Source of the DNA: Phycisphaeraceae bacterium
GTDB lineage: Bacteria; Planctomycetota; Phycisphaerae; Phycisphaerales; Phycisphaeraceae
Direction: 5' to 3'
Length of the DNA stretch: 64,000 nt
Assembly: GCA_020851465.1 (NCBI GenBank)
Contig: JADZCR010000006.1
Coordinates: 744,001-808,000 of the forward strand
Below, in pieces: positions 9,443-19,299 of the stretch (the first letter of the stretch is position 1; each line of letters begins with the position of its first letter). Made by a program: the position numbers and the translations under genes. Below the pieces are notes generated by a model. That model saw only the letters and a program-made list of their open reading frames with translations. It did no database searches and was not told the DNA's origin.

Positions 9443-10234
9443 TCATACTTCAGCGATCAAAATCGGCCGATTTTCATCAGCCAGACGGCGCAGGCGAACG
9501 CCGTAGATCGGTTCGAGCACTTCCGGTTGCAGCACCTCATGACAGGTCCCCTGCCGAACCAGCCTTCCCGCATCGAGCAGCCAGACATCGTCCGCGTAGC
9601 GCGCGGCGAGATTCAGGTCATGCAGCACGACGAGCACAGCCATGCCCCGTGATGCCAGCGCAGCGAGCGTGCTCATGGTTTCGTGAATGTGACGCAGATC
9701 CATAGCACTGACGGGTTCATCGAGGAGCATGATCTTTCCGTGCCCGCGCGATTGCGCCAACGCTCGCGCCAGCAACACGCGCTGTTGCTGCCCCATCGAA
9801 AGCTCGGAAAAAACGCGACGCCTGAGGGAACCCAGATCACATTGAGCGATGGCGTCATCAATCGCGACAGGATCACGGGATAAGGCGAACCGCCCCAGCG
9901 ACACCACCTGCTCGACCGTAAAGGCGAAGCTCACGCTCGACCGCTGCGGTACATAGCTGAGGACTCTCGCCCGTGCCGCAGCCTGCCAATCCGTGATCGG
10001 CTTATCCATAAGTCTGACGCAGCCCTGTAATGGCTGGAGCTGCCCCAGTAACAGACGGAGCAGCGTCGTCTTGCCGGCGGCGTTCGGCCCAAGCAGCACG
10101 GTGATTCGGCCCGGCTTCAGACTGGCAGTAAACCCCGACAGCACCGGCGCGTTCGAGTCATACGCGAAATGGACGTTTTCAGCAGCGAGGATGAGGCTTG
10201 TTGTGGTCGCGGTCATGTTTTGCACAGCAGTCAT
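9443..10234 (-). CDS. ABC transporter ATP-binding protein, FecE/HmuV (haem, siderophore, B12) type
   Basis: 263 residues. Walker A is GPNAAGKT (49-56), the Q-loop lies in YVPQRSS, Walker B is IMLLDEP (168-174) and the switch His is in VVLHDLN. The signature loop reads LSMGQ (145-149) rather than LSGGQ. The order and spacing fit ATPases that pair with BtuC-type permeases importing haem, ferric siderophores or cobalamin. No such permease or binding protein is adjacent, so it is an orphan here or serves components encoded elsewhere. The ATG at 10234 has GAGAAGG at a good distance. Confidence 0.87.
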   Translation of the reverse strand: MTAVQNMTATTTSLILAAENVHFAYDSNAPVLSGFTASLKPGRITVLLGPNAAGKTTLLRLLLGQLQPLQGCVRLMDKPITDWQAAARARVLSYVPQRSSVSFAFTVEQVVSLGRFALSRDPVAIDDAIAQCDLGSLRRRVFSELSMGQQQRVLLARALAQSRGHGKIMLLDEPVSAMDLRHIHETMSTLAALASRGMAVLVVLHDLNLAARYADDVWLLDAGRLVRQGTCHEVLQPEVLEPIYGVRLRRLADENRPILIAEV

Positions 10235-10308
10235 GGTTGCCTTCTCAGATTCACGCGACCCGTGCCGCAGGCTTCGCCGACATCAGCGGTCACACGTTGC
10301 GTGTTTGG

Positions 10309-10872
10309 TCAGGCGGACTTCCATTTAATCGAGCAGCCGATCGCATACGTTTTGGGTTCAGCGACGGACTGCCCCCGGGACAATGCCACGATCGCATCAC
10401 GCAACGGGCGGCGCGTGACCCGTGAAATGTCCTGATAGTTGTCGTCAATCCCCCCTTCATAGCGGCAGATTCCCTTGTCGTCGAGCACGAAAACTTCCGG
10501 CGTCCGCTCCGCGCCATACGCCCGCGCGACGGCCTGATCTTCATCCCTCAGGTAGGGAAAGATCAAACCCCATGAGGCGGCGTATTTTTTCATGTTGTCG
10601 AAGCTGTCCTGCGGGTAGGTCGTCGCATCGTTGGAGCAGATCGCCAGGAGCTGCGCCGCAGGCCGGGCGGCTCCGCCTGCTGAACCCAGTTCTTTTTCCA
10701 GTGCGATAAGCCGTGGAATATACGCCTGTACGTAGGGGCAGTGGTTACAGATGAAAAGCACCACGGTCGCGGCGGCACCGGGCAGCCGGTCTGCCAGCGA
10801 TATTTTGCCGCCGGCTATGTCGGGCAGGGTAAAGTCAGGGGCCTTTTCGCCGGGTTTGAGCTTTTGAGCCAT
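10309..10872 (-). CDS. Thioredoxin-fold peroxiredoxin-like protein (AhpC/TSA superfamily)
   Basis: 187 residues when started at the ATG at 10872, which has GGGAG six bases upstream; an ATG two codons earlier would abut that site, and the open frame to 10962 is not family-like. The N-terminus LKPGEKAPDFTLPDI is typical of AhpC/TSA proteins, and the redox site is Cys42-Asn-His-Cys45 (FICNHCPYVQAY). The N-H between the cysteines marks a subgroup annotated as thioredoxin family, often of unknown substrate. No signal peptide, so cytoplasmic. It lies 74 bp upstream of the ABC ATPase gene on the same strand. Confidence 0.85.
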   Translation of the reverse strand: MAQKLKPGEKAPDFTLPDIAGGKISLADRLPGAAATVVLFICNHCPYVQAYIPRLIALEKELGSAGGAARPAAQLLAICSNDATTYPQDSFDNMKKYAASWGLIFPYLRDEDQAVARAYGAERTPEVFVLDDKGICRYEGGIDDNYQDISRVTRRPLRDAIVALSRGQSVAEPKTYAIGCSIKWKSA

Positions 10873-11045
10873 GTGCATCTCCCGCGCCTGTTGCGCTGCT
10901 GTTGAATCGCAACTCGATATTGCAGGCATTAAAACCGGAAAACCAGAGCCGCGAGGCAACATTTTACGACTTAATCGCTTAGGTCGGAGGCCTCTCAGTC
11001 CGATATATCCATTACCGACAGGATATTTGGCTTCGGAGGCGGTCG

Positions 11046-14015
11046 ATGACGGTCAAAGACGCGGCCAGTGCGGCGAAGGCTCCTGATTCGCAGCAGGTGA
11101 TGAGTCTGCTCAGCGATCTGGAGTCCCGTCTGGGGGCCCTTAAAAACTGGCAGCAGGACAGCGAAAAGCACGAGGCAGAGCTCAAGGAACGTGAGCAGCG
11201 CCTCGAAGCTGCGCTGGAATCTCTTGCAGACGCACAACGCAAGCTCGAATCAGACCGCCAGCAGACGGCCGCCTCGCGAGAGGAATTGACTGGCTTGCAG
11301 CAGTCCCTCAAAACCGAGACGGCAACGCTGAGCCAGCGCAGCGCGGAGCTGGATCGACGTCGCGAGGAATTGCAGCAGCAGGCGCGGAAGATCGAGGAAG
11401 ACGCAGCAGCCGTTGAAACTCTCCGCAAGCAGGAGATCGAAGCAGCAGGCGTCGAGATTGAACGCCAGCGTGCGCAGGTCGAAGCCGCAAGGCAAGCCAT
11501 CGCCGCCCAGGAGTCTGCGGTTTCCGCGCAGCGTGAGGAAGTCGCCCGGCTCCAGGCGCAATACGATCAAGCCAACGAATCACTCGAAGCTGAACGCAGC
11601 GATCTGACCGCACAGCGCGAGCAGGTAACTGCGGATGTTCAGCGTCTGGCAAGTCAACTGGCGGAAGTCGAAGCCGGCAAGCGAACGCTCTCCGAACAGG
11701 TGCAGGCACTCGAAGTTCTCCGTGCTGAACTGGAGGACCGCGCAGCACAGGAGGAAGCATCCAAGGCTGAGCTGGAAACACAGTGGATCGAATTTGAAGC
11801 GGAGAAACAGGCTTTCACCAGCCAGCGTGAAGCCTTATCTACAGCCCAACATGATCTGGCTGCACAACAGGCCCGGCTTGATGAAGCACGTGCAGCGCTG
11901 GATCAGGAAACCGCGTCCCGAAGCGAAGCGCAGCAACAGCTCGACAGGCAGCGTGAGGAGCTTGAGGCTTCCCGTGCCCGATTGGCGGAACGTGAGAAAG
12001 ATGTCGAACGGATCAAAAACAGCATCACCACTCAACAGGCTGCGCTAAACGCCAAGCAGCAGGCAATCAAAGCAGAGTGGACCGCTTTCGATGCGGGACG
12101 GGAAAGTCTGACCGCCAAGCAAGCCGCCCTGGAAGCGGAAGCCCGGCAGTTCGAACAGCAGCGGGAGGAATTGGCTGCGGATCGCGCAGCCCTCGAACGG
12201 CGCCGCGCGGAGGTCGAAGCCCGTGCTGCCCAGATTGAAGCGCAGCAACACGAATTGCTCACCGCTCGCGAGGCCTCGGCAAGCGAGCTGGAAAAAACGG
12301 TAGCCGAGCAGACACATGCCGATACGCAGGCCCTCGAAGCTGCTCAGGCGAAGCTCGCATCACAGGCGCAGGCCCTCGCGGATGAGCAGGCGAAGATGGA
12401 GTCCGAGTCGCGCCGGCTGTCGCAGGAGGCGGAACAACTCGAAGCGACACGTCAGCAGATCGCGCAGCAGCAGGCCAAGCTGATGCGACAGGAGTCGGAG
12501 TTCGCCCATCAGGCTGCGGCATTACGTGAGCAGGAAACCGCGCTGGAGGCGGCGAAGCAGGCATGGCAGGCCGAGCGTGAACAGGCTCAGGCTGAACAGG
12601 AAAAAGCCCATCATGCCGCCCTTTCCGCCGAGCGTGCCAAGCTCGAAGCGGAGGTCCGACAGCTCCACGCCACCCGTCAACGGATCGCCACTGAGCGTGC
12701 GGAGGTTGATGCAGGACTGGCTGAAGTCCAGAAGCAGCGAGCCGATCTGACCGCTGCACGGCAGGAGTGGGAAGCCGAGCGTACAGCCGCCTCGCTGTCG
12801 CAAGCCTCCGCCGACGGTGAGATCACCCAATCCGAAAAGGCGAAAATCGAAGCCCTTTCCGCAGGGCTGCTGGCTCGTGAACGTCAGCTTGCCGCACGCG
12901 AGGCCCAGATCGCCCAGCAGCAGACGCAGTTAGCACAGCGTGAGGCCGAGCTTGAGGAAAAGCTCACCGCGTACCGCGAGACGCTGCAAAAAAGCAAGGA
13001 TCAACTCGTCTCCGAACGCGAAGCGCTCCGCCGTCTGGAAGCCTCGCTGGAAGAGCGCAACGCCAAGGCGCAGGCCAAGGCCGAACTGCTCAAGAAAGCC
13101 GATGCCACGGTGGCCTTACGCCGCGCCAAGCTGCATCGCTATAAGAAAATTCTCCGTGAGCGTTCCCGCGCTATCGATCATGCGCAGACTCGCACCGAGT
13201 CCACTCAGCAGCAATACGCCAGCCTGCTCCAGCAGCGTCAAATGCTTCTGGATGTCAAACGGTTTCTCGCTTCGAGCGAAGCAGAGATGGTCCGCCGCTG
13301 GTCCACGCACCGCGCGACGGGGCTGGTCGCCGGCACGGTGATCGCCATCGTTTTTCTGGCGATACTCAGTTACTCCATCGGCCAGCGGGCTGTCGATCCG
13401 GTCTGGCGAGCCACCGCCACCGTCGAAGTGGCTGCTCCTCCTGCTGATACCGGCGATACCTGGCTCAAGTCTCAACGCGAAATCCTGCTGAACGAAAGCG
13501 TCCTGACCGAGACGATCAGCCAGCTCAACCAGCGCGGCTCATGGGTGGATGGCAAGGTTCCCGAACTGCGGCAGCGACTCGACAAGACACTTCGGCTCTC
13601 CTCGGCCTCGCCGGGACGCCTGACCATCGAGCTGCGCCAGTCGCAACCGGAAGCCAAGAACAACGACGTGTACTACCAACTCGAAGCGTTGAGCCGGGCG
13701 TATCTGGGATTCCAGATGTCCGAAGATCGCAAGGCTGATCGCCCCGCTTCCGCCAAGTCAGTCGAAGCCGCGGCTCTGGACCCCAAGCCCGTAGTGGACA
13801 ATCGCAACATCCTGGCGGCCAGCATTTTTGGCGGCTCGGTCACCGCAGCACTGATCTTGACTTTGATTTTCCGGTGGTGGCTGCTCAAGTCGTCAAAAGT
13901 CTTTGACGGCGCCAACCCTCTGCTGGATCAACTGGAAACCGGCGATGCCTGGCCGAAGCTGCCCGACGTTTCGCGCGAGGCCAGCGAGCCTGACGTGACG
14001 ACCGAACCAGCCTGA
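11046..14015 (+). CDS. Giant coiled-coil protein with Wzz-like membrane domain
   Basis: 989 residues. Residues of about 20 to 740 are almost unbroken Glu/Ala/Gln/Arg/Leu heptad sequence, a very long coiled coil. A first membrane helix lies at about 757-778 (GLVAGTVIAIVFLAILSYSIG), then about 140 residues that resemble a chain-length determinant periplasmic module (WRATATVEVAAPP, LKSQREILLNESVLTETIS), then a second helix at about 921-942 and a short cytoplasmic tail. Wzz-family proteins set polysaccharide length; here the helical part precedes the first membrane helix and so is predicted cytoplasmic, unlike the canonical periplasmic coil. No polysaccharide gene is adjacent. Function is open: scaffold, envelope organiser or polysaccharide copolymerase relative. 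Confidence 0.8.
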   Translation: MTVKDAASAAKAPDSQQVMSLLSDLESRLGALKNWQQDSEKHEAELKEREQRLEAALESLADAQRKLESDRQQTAASREELTGLQQSLKTETATLSQRSAELDRRREELQQQARKIEEDAAAVETLRKQEIEAAGVEIERQRAQVEAARQAIAAQESAVSAQREEVARLQAQYDQANESLEAERSDLTAQREQVTADVQRLASQLAEVEAGKRTLSEQVQALEVLRAELEDRAAQEEASKAELETQWIEFEAEKQAFTSQREALSTAQHDLAAQQARLDEARAALDQETASRSEAQQQLDRQREELEASRARLAEREKDVERIKNSITTQQAALNAKQQAIKAEWTAFDAGRESLTAKQAALEAEARQFEQQREELAADRAALERRRAEVEARAAQIEAQQHELLTAREASASELEKTVAEQTHADTQALEAAQAKLASQAQALADEQAKMESESRRLSQEAEQLEATRQQIAQQQAKLMRQESEFAHQAAALREQETALEAAKQAWQAEREQAQAEQEKAHHAALSAERAKLEAEVRQLHATRQRIATERAEVDAGLAEVQKQRADLTAARQEWEAERTAASLSQASADGEITQSEKAKIEALSAGLLARERQLAAREAQIAQQQTQLAQREAELEEKLTAYRETLQKSKDQLVSEREALRRLEASLEERNAKAQAKAELLKKADATVALRRAKLHRYKKILRERSRAIDHAQTRTESTQQQYASLLQQRQMLLDVKRFLASSEAEMVRRWSTHRATGLVAGTVIAIVFLAILSYSIGQRAVDPVWRATATVEVAAPPADTGDTWLKSQREILLNESVLTETISQLNQRGSWVDGKVPELRQRLDKTLRLSSASPGRLTIELRQSQPEAKNNDVYYQLEALSRAYLGFQMSEDRKADRPASAKSVEAAALDPKPVVDNRNILAASIFGGSVTAALILTLIFRWWLLKSSKVFDGANPLLDQLETGDAWPKLPDVSREASEPDVTTEPA

Positions 14016-14124
14016 TCGAGCTTCCCCCTCACCAGCCGTCTCGTACATGGCCGCGCCGTTGGACTCCGCCCATCAATGCGGATTTATCCTCACGCCTTCA
14101 TTGCTTGAGAGATCAGCGATCGCG

Positions 14125-15342
14125 TTACGCTGGATCTTTTCCGGTAGCTGAGTGGGAAGGCGATAACACTTTGGTGAGCTGTTTGAGAGCCTGGCGGATG
14201 CGGTGTTCATTTTCGACCAGCGCAAGACGGATGCAGCCTTCACCCAGCTCGCCAAAGGCTGAGCCGGGAGTCATCGCCACCTCTGCCTGATCCACCATAG
14301 CCATGCAGAAGTCCACGACGTTCCCGCCGAATGCCGCGACGTGTGCCGGCTTAGCGCGTGCCCAGACGAACATGGACGCTCGCGGGCTTTCGACTTCCCA
14401 GCCCAGTTTCCGCAGACCTTTGACCAGTACGTCGCGTCGGGCTTCGTAAACCTTGGCCTGATCTTCGATGTGCTGATCGCCGCTGCGCATCGCGATGATC
14501 GCCGCAATCTGCACGGACTGGAAGATGCCGTAGTCGTAGTACCCCTTGATGGTCGCCAGTGCTTTGACCATTTCGGGATGTCCGCAGCAGAACCCGATGC
14601 GCCAGCCAGCCATGTTGTAGGGTTTGCTGAGCGTGGAGAATTCGACGCCGTATTCCTTCGCCCCATCCACCTGAAGAAAGCTGGGAGCCTTGTAGGAATC
14701 GAAGCAGGTTTCCCCATAGGCGAAGTCATGAATAATCATGACCTGGTGTTTTTCCGCCATGCGGACAACGCGGTCAAAGAAGGAAAGCTCGACGGTCATG
14801 GCCGTCGGATTATGCGGATAGTTAAGGATGACCAGCTTGGGCTTGGGGGTTGAGGATTCGAGGACTTTTTCGATGCGGTCGAGGAAGGCCTGGTCATTGC
14901 CGAGCGGAACGGAGATGACGTTGCCGCCGGCGAGAATAATCGCGTAAGTGTGGATCTGAAACGCGGGATTACCGACGATCGCCGTATCACCAGGCCCCAT
15001 GAGGGCCAGAATCATGTGGCTGAAGCCCTCTTTGGAACCGATGGTGGCGATGACTTCCGTATTGGGGTCGAGTTCGACTCCCCACTTGCGCCGATACTTC
15101 AAGGCCATTTCACGGCGAAGATTGAAGATGCCGTTAGATGCCGAGTACCGGCCGTTGCGAGGATCGGTGCAGGCTTCACGGAGCTTTTCGACTACCGCAT
15201 CGGGAGGCGGGTCGGTCGGATTACCCATGTTCATGTCGATCACGTCGGCACCAGCTTTACGGCGCTCGTAGATCAACGTCTTGAGCTTGTTAAGCACATA
15301 CGGGGGAAGACGCTCGATACGCGTTGCGGTTTGAATCTTCAT
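14125..15342 (-). CDS. PLP-dependent aminotransferase class I (AlaC/alanine-type)
   Basis: 405 residues from the ATG at 15342 (MKIQTATRIERLPPYV, matching the family N-terminus); the frame is open to 15405 without family resemblance. Fold-type I aminotransferase features: substrate-loop MNMGNPTDPPPD, Asn174 in ILNYPHNPT, Asp206 in IIHDFAYGE, and PLP lysine Lys240 in TLSKPYNMAGWR. The wording fits the AlaC/glutamate-pyruvate aminotransferase branch, with LL-diaminopimelate aminotransferase as a near relative. It likely transfers the amino group between glutamate and pyruvate or a related 2-oxo acid. It is a single gene between unrelated neighbours. Confidence 0.88.
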   Translation of the reverse strand: MKIQTATRIERLPPYVLNKLKTLIYERRKAGADVIDMNMGNPTDPPPDAVVEKLREACTDPRNGRYSASNGIFNLRREMALKYRRKWGVELDPNTEVIATIGSKEGFSHMILALMGPGDTAIVGNPAFQIHTYAIILAGGNVISVPLGNDQAFLDRIEKVLESSTPKPKLVILNYPHNPTAMTVELSFFDRVVRMAEKHQVMIIHDFAYGETCFDSYKAPSFLQVDGAKEYGVEFSTLSKPYNMAGWRIGFCCGHPEMVKALATIKGYYDYGIFQSVQIAAIIAMRSGDQHIEDQAKVYEARRDVLVKGLRKLGWEVESPRASMFVWARAKPAHVAAFGGNVVDFCMAMVDQAEVAMTPGSAFGELGEGCIRLALVENEHRIRQALKQLTKVLSPSHSATGKDPA

Positions 15343-15471
15343 GGTTAATTTCGCCGATCGCGTGTAAGCAGACGACCGGATTAGAAAGCCTGAACTCTGT
15401 GGCAACTGACACGATCGACTACCGGCGATTTCTCCCGGTGCTGCCTCCCCCTTCCGGCTGCCAAAGTAATC

Positions 15472-16485
15472 CTATTCCTGCATCGCCCGCCGGGTCTGCT
15501 GGGCGAAGCTTCTCTGAAGCGCCGGATCAAGAACGACGACCTGCGACTCGGCAATGATCGTCCGGGCCAACTGCTGCATGGCTATGCGTTCGATGTCACG
15601 CTGCACACGGGCAGTCAGCTCACCTCTCACATCGTCAAACTTGACGTTGGAACCCTCGATTTTACGTTCCATCTTCAGGACGCCAAACCCTCGATCAAGG
15701 GCGATCGGGTCGCTGATCTGGCCGACCGCAAGCTGCGCGATCGTGGAGCGGACCCCGGCTGGATAGGTCGGATCAGCGGGACTGATGGGTGAAAGCAGCC
15801 CGCCCTGAGCACGGCTGGAGTCTGTCGATAGCTCCACCGCCAGATCGGAAAACGATTCGCCCGCCTTGGCGCGGCGAATGGCCTCGGCGGCTTGAGGCAT
15901 CGTCGTAGTCACGATCAGCCTCGCCTGATAGCGCGGGCCATACCGGAACTCAAAAGCATCTTTCAATGCCGCTTCCGTTACCTGTCCGGTGCCTTCGGTC
16001 TGGACGAGCAGCCGCAGGCCGGCATTGCGGCGCAGAAGATGAGACCAGCGACTCTCACCCAGGCCGCGACGTTCGCGCAGCTCGTTAATCAGCCGCTGGG
16101 CATCGTCGGCATTGTCACTCAGGTCGCCGGTCAGATAACGCCGCTCCGTCTCGATCATCGCATCATCAACCGTGAGGTGGCGATCGTGAAGCCGGCTGTT
16201 GATGCCGCGATCAACGATTTCCTCGATGAGCACCTGACCGCCGGCCGCCTCAGCCAGCGCCTGCTGCATCTCGTTCCACGTCACGTCCTGGCCGTTCACA
16301 TAGGCGGCTGGTTTCCCTGTGATTTTGACAGGGGCAGCCGATCCTTCGACGGCAGGCTGCGTGCCGGCGGGTGTGTCGCTGAATCCCCCGTCGGAGACAG
16401 CCGAATCGCCGGGACCAGAGCCGGTGTTTTGGCATCCGGCAAGGAGAAACGCGAGAATACCGATGATTAACGTGTAGCGCGCCAT
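15472..16485 (-). CDS. Parvulin-type peptidyl-prolyl isomerase lipoprotein
   Basis: 337 residues beginning with a lipoprotein signal (IIGILAFLLAGC, lipidated Cys18). A low-complexity Gly/Ser/Pro stretch is followed by a helical chaperone-like segment (about 55-170) and a PpiC-like domain (about 180-285: ARLIVTTTMPQAAEAI, SFSDLAVELSTDSSRAQGG, AVGQISDPIALDRGFGVLKME). PrsA/SurA-like proteins assist folding of secreted or outer-membrane proteins. Some residues of the classical parvulin active site are hard to place, so isomerase activity is inferred from the fold. It is divergent from the zinc-ribbon gene at 16597. Confidence 0.87.
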   Translation of the reverse strand: MARYTLIIGILAFLLAGCQNTGSGPGDSAVSDGGFSDTPAGTQPAVEGSAAPVKITGKPAAYVNGQDVTWNEMQQALAEAAGGQVLIEEIVDRGINSRLHDRHLTVDDAMIETERRYLTGDLSDNADDAQRLINELRERRGLGESRWSHLLRRNAGLRLLVQTEGTGQVTEAALKDAFEFRYGPRYQARLIVTTTMPQAAEAIRRAKAGESFSDLAVELSTDSSRAQGGLLSPISPADPTYPAGVRSTIAQLAVGQISDPIALDRGFGVLKMERKIEGSNVKFDDVRGELTARVQRDIERIAMQQLARTIIAESQVVVLDPALQRSFAQQTRRAMQE

Positions 16486-16596
16486 CCCGCAAAGTTAAAT
16501 CGCCTGTGGTGTGGTGTCAAAGCGGATCATTAACCAACAGGCACCAAAGGCAACGAATTCCAACACCCGCCTGACCAGGCTTAAGTGAGAAAGACG

Positions 16597-17871
16597 ATGT
16601 CCGAAAGCAAGTTGATTTTGTGTCCCTACTGCGGTCATACGCAACAAGCAGATTCTGATCGCTGCGAGGAATGCCGCGGACTTTTTGAGCCGCTGAGTCG
16701 CCACGCAACGCAGATCTCCATGGGGCCGTGGTTCATCCGGGACAAGGCGCATCCCTTCCGGCCGGGTTGCAGTTATGACGTGATAGTTAAGCAGGTCGCT
16801 GCCGGCAAGATCAAGTCCACGACAGTGATGCGAGGTCCGACGACACGACAGTTCTGGTCGGTGGCGCGGAACGTACCGGGAGTGGCGCACCTGCTGGGAT
16901 ATTGCTACCGATGCGGCGCGAGAGTCCAGCCTGACGGCATGTCGTGCCGAGAATGCTTTGAGCAATTCCATGAGCCGCAGGAACGCAACGAACTGGGCTT
17001 GATGTACCCCACCGCAGGAGACGCCAAAGTAGCCCAGCGGGCATTGGAAAAAGAAATCGCGGCATTGGCGGGATTCGGCGGCACATCCGACCCCACGCTG
17101 CCTCATGTCTCGGCAGTTCAACAAGGACTGGCAATCCGCTCAATACGGGAGGAGTTCAACCCGATGACACGCGGGGCTGACCTGCTGGATGAAGTGGTCA
17201 GCGAGGTCAAACCGCGGACACGCGAGGCAAAGCAGCGCGTAGCCGCAAAGCCGCCCGTGCAGCCCCCGCCGACCGCACCCGCTTCATCACCCGAAGCATT
17301 GAACTTTGAGCCTACCGACGAACCTGACCAACCGACCAACAGCGATGCGCTGCGGAAACGAAACATCTGGATCATCGTGCTGCTGGTGGTGGTCGTCGCG
17401 TTGCTGGCGGCACAGATCGGCCTGATGATGATCTGGAGCGGAGAACACGACCGCCAGCCGCAACCTGCCGGGTCCTATTTCCCACCCGCGATGCAGCCGC
17501 AGGCTCTGCCCGCCCTGCCCGAAAGCCCCCCGCCATCTCCAGCACCCGCGCCAACGCCGGATCAGGCTGCGCCGCACGAGCCGACCTCACTCTTTGATAC
17601 CAGCACAGAGACAACAGAGACAGAGAAACCAGCCTCACGAGCCGAGGAGATCACATCGCCCGATGATGCACCGGCCGATCTGAACACCCGGCTTGCTGAA
17701 GCGAGGAAGCTAGAAAATCAGAAGCGTTACCGTGAATCGCTTGAAGTGCTGCGTGACATCGAAAGGCGAACGCCCAACTCCCGCCGTCCAGAGGAACTGC
17801 ATCAGTCCATCGAACGAGTGGAAACCGCGCTCCGCCGTCAAAATGCGACCCGTATTTTTGAAGATAACTAA
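16597..17871 (+). CDS. Zinc-ribbon, membrane-anchored protein, unknown function
   Basis: 424 residues from ATG 16597 (GAGAAAG upstream); a GTG four codons earlier is possible. Two zinc ribbons are visible: Cys9-x2-Cys12...Cys23-x2-Cys26 (CPYCGHTQ...CEEC) and a second near residues 102-118 (CYRCGAR...CREC). Between them lies a compact GYF-like or DUF4339-like segment (WFIRDKAHPFRPGCSYD, VKQVAAGKIKSTTVMRGP). After a Pro-rich linker comes a membrane helix at about 256-280 (IIVLLVVVVALLAAQIGLMMI), a second Pro-rich linker and a C-terminal helical repeat (LEVLRDIERRTPNSRR). The ribbons are predicted cytoplasmic. No enzyme motif. A regulatory or scaffold role is a guess. Confidence 0.75.
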   Translation: MSESKLILCPYCGHTQQADSDRCEECRGLFEPLSRHATQISMGPWFIRDKAHPFRPGCSYDVIVKQVAAGKIKSTTVMRGPTTRQFWSVARNVPGVAHLLGYCYRCGARVQPDGMSCRECFEQFHEPQERNELGLMYPTAGDAKVAQRALEKEIAALAGFGGTSDPTLPHVSAVQQGLAIRSIREEFNPMTRGADLLDEVVSEVKPRTREAKQRVAAKPPVQPPPTAPASSPEALNFEPTDEPDQPTNSDALRKRNIWIIVLLVVVVALLAAQIGLMMIWSGEHDRQPQPAGSYFPPAMQPQALPALPESPPPSPAPAPTPDQAAPHEPTSLFDTSTETTETEKPASRAEEITSPDDAPADLNTRLAEARKLENQKRYRESLEVLRDIERRTPNSRRPEELHQSIERVETALRRQNATRIFEDN

Positions 17872-18081
17872 AACTGATCGACCACGCCTCCGCGTTGATT
17901 AAGCCGCGTCACCCGTAATACACCCGCAAGGCAAGCAGGAGCATCCTGCGCATTCGGTGCGTTCAGATTAAGGGCCGGGACGTTTCCACCCCAGGCTCTT
18001 AATTGGTTCTCCGCGTCGGCGTGTCCTAGAATACTCCCCTGCGCCATGAGGTGCTAGTTCAGCGACAGATGGGAGTTTGCC

Positions 18082-19299
18082 TTGTCCGAAGTCACCCGCT
18101 TATACATGGACAATGCCGCCACCAGCTACCCCAAACCGCCTGGGGTATTGGAGGCCATTACACGCTACGCCACTGAATCAGGAGCCCCCGCTCGCGGCGC
18201 GTACAAGGAAGCACGCGAGTCGGCAAGACTGGTCAAGCAATGCCGCCAACGCATTTGCCGATTGATCGGCGCGGATGAATCAAAATCTGAGCAGATTATT
18301 TTCACGCTCAACACGACAGACGCGCTCAACCTGGGAATCCGCGGGATTGCCTGGGCGGCTCCGTCACCGGCCCACCTGATCGCATCGGCTCTTGACCACA
18401 ATTCCGTGCTTCGACCGTATAACGAGCTTTGCCGCCATGATCGTTTTGAGCAGACTCGCGTGCGGTGCGATCCACAGACGGGACTCGTGGACCCCGATGA
18501 TGTCCGCCGGGCCATTCGACCGCAGACAAGACTCATCGCGATGATGCATGGCTCCAACGTGTCAGGGACGTTGCAGCCGATCCGCGAAATCGGCCGAATC
18601 GCCAGAGAGCACGGGATACCGTTCCTCGTCGATGCTGCGCAGACATTGGGACACGTACCGATTGATGTCGTCGCGGACAACATCGACCTGCTCGCCGCAC
18701 CCGGCCATAAAGGGCTGCTTGGACCGCTGGGAACCGGATTTTTGTACATCAAGCCGGGCATGGAAAAGCTCATGACCACCATCCGGGAAGGCGGCACCGG
18801 CTCGGTGAGCGACCGCGACACGCAGCCGGAGTTTCTGCCTGATCGATTTGAGCCAGGCAGCCACAACACGCTGGGGATCATCGGCCTCTCAGAGGGGGTC
18901 AAGTGGATTCTCGATCGAGGTGTCGAAAATCTCTGGAGACACGAACAGGAACTTTGCCGCGCGATGATCGAAGGTCTCTCCGATGCAGCGGGTACTCCGG
19001 GGCTGACCTACTTCGGGCCGCAGGGCATCCGCAATCGCTGCGGGGTTTTCTCCGTCCGACTGGCTGCAGGGATGGGCTTCGACCAGCCGCAGACGCTTTC
19101 CGATCTGCTCGAATCCCGCTACGGCATCATCACACGCTCAGGCATCCATTGTGCCCCGTTGGCGCATCGCACCTTCAATACGCATGAGCTGGGAGGAATG
19201 ACGCGGTTCAGCTTCGGCCCATTCCTTTCGTCTCAGGACGTCAAGTACGCCTGTGACGCGCTGAGCCAGATCTGCCTCGAACGTGCTGCGACGGTCTGA
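18082..19299 (+). CDS. Cysteine desulfurase family aminotransferase (class V)
   Basis: 405 residues. The start is taken as the TTG at 18082, with GGGAG about seven bases upstream; the next in-frame ATG (codon 9) would cut into the conserved start YMDNAATSYPKP. Family residues: His105 (SALDHNSVLRP), Asp184 (FLVDAAQTLG), PLP lysine Lys210 (APGHKGLLGP) and the persulfide Cys357 in TRSGIHCAPLAH. The order and spacing match the EF2568-type cysteine desulfurase-like group rather than IscS or SufS proper. It would mobilise sulfur from cysteine, or act on a related substrate. No Isc/Suf scaffold gene is adjacent. The 210-bp stretch before it shows no gene or clear RNA element. Confidence 0.9.
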   Translation: MSEVTRLYMDNAATSYPKPPGVLEAITRYATESGAPARGAYKEARESARLVKQCRQRICRLIGADESKSEQIIFTLNTTDALNLGIRGIAWAAPSPAHLIASALDHNSVLRPYNELCRHDRFEQTRVRCDPQTGLVDPDDVRRAIRPQTRLIAMMHGSNVSGTLQPIREIGRIAREHGIPFLVDAAQTLGHVPIDVVADNIDLLAAPGHKGLLGPLGTGFLYIKPGMEKLMTTIREGGTGSVSDRDTQPEFLPDRFEPGSHNTLGIIGLSEGVKWILDRGVENLWRHEQELCRAMIEGLSDAAGTPGLTYFGPQGIRNRCGVFSVRLAAGMGFDQPQTLSDLLESRYGIITRSGIHCAPLAHRTFNTHELGGMTRFSFGPFLSSQDVKYACDALSQICLERAATV

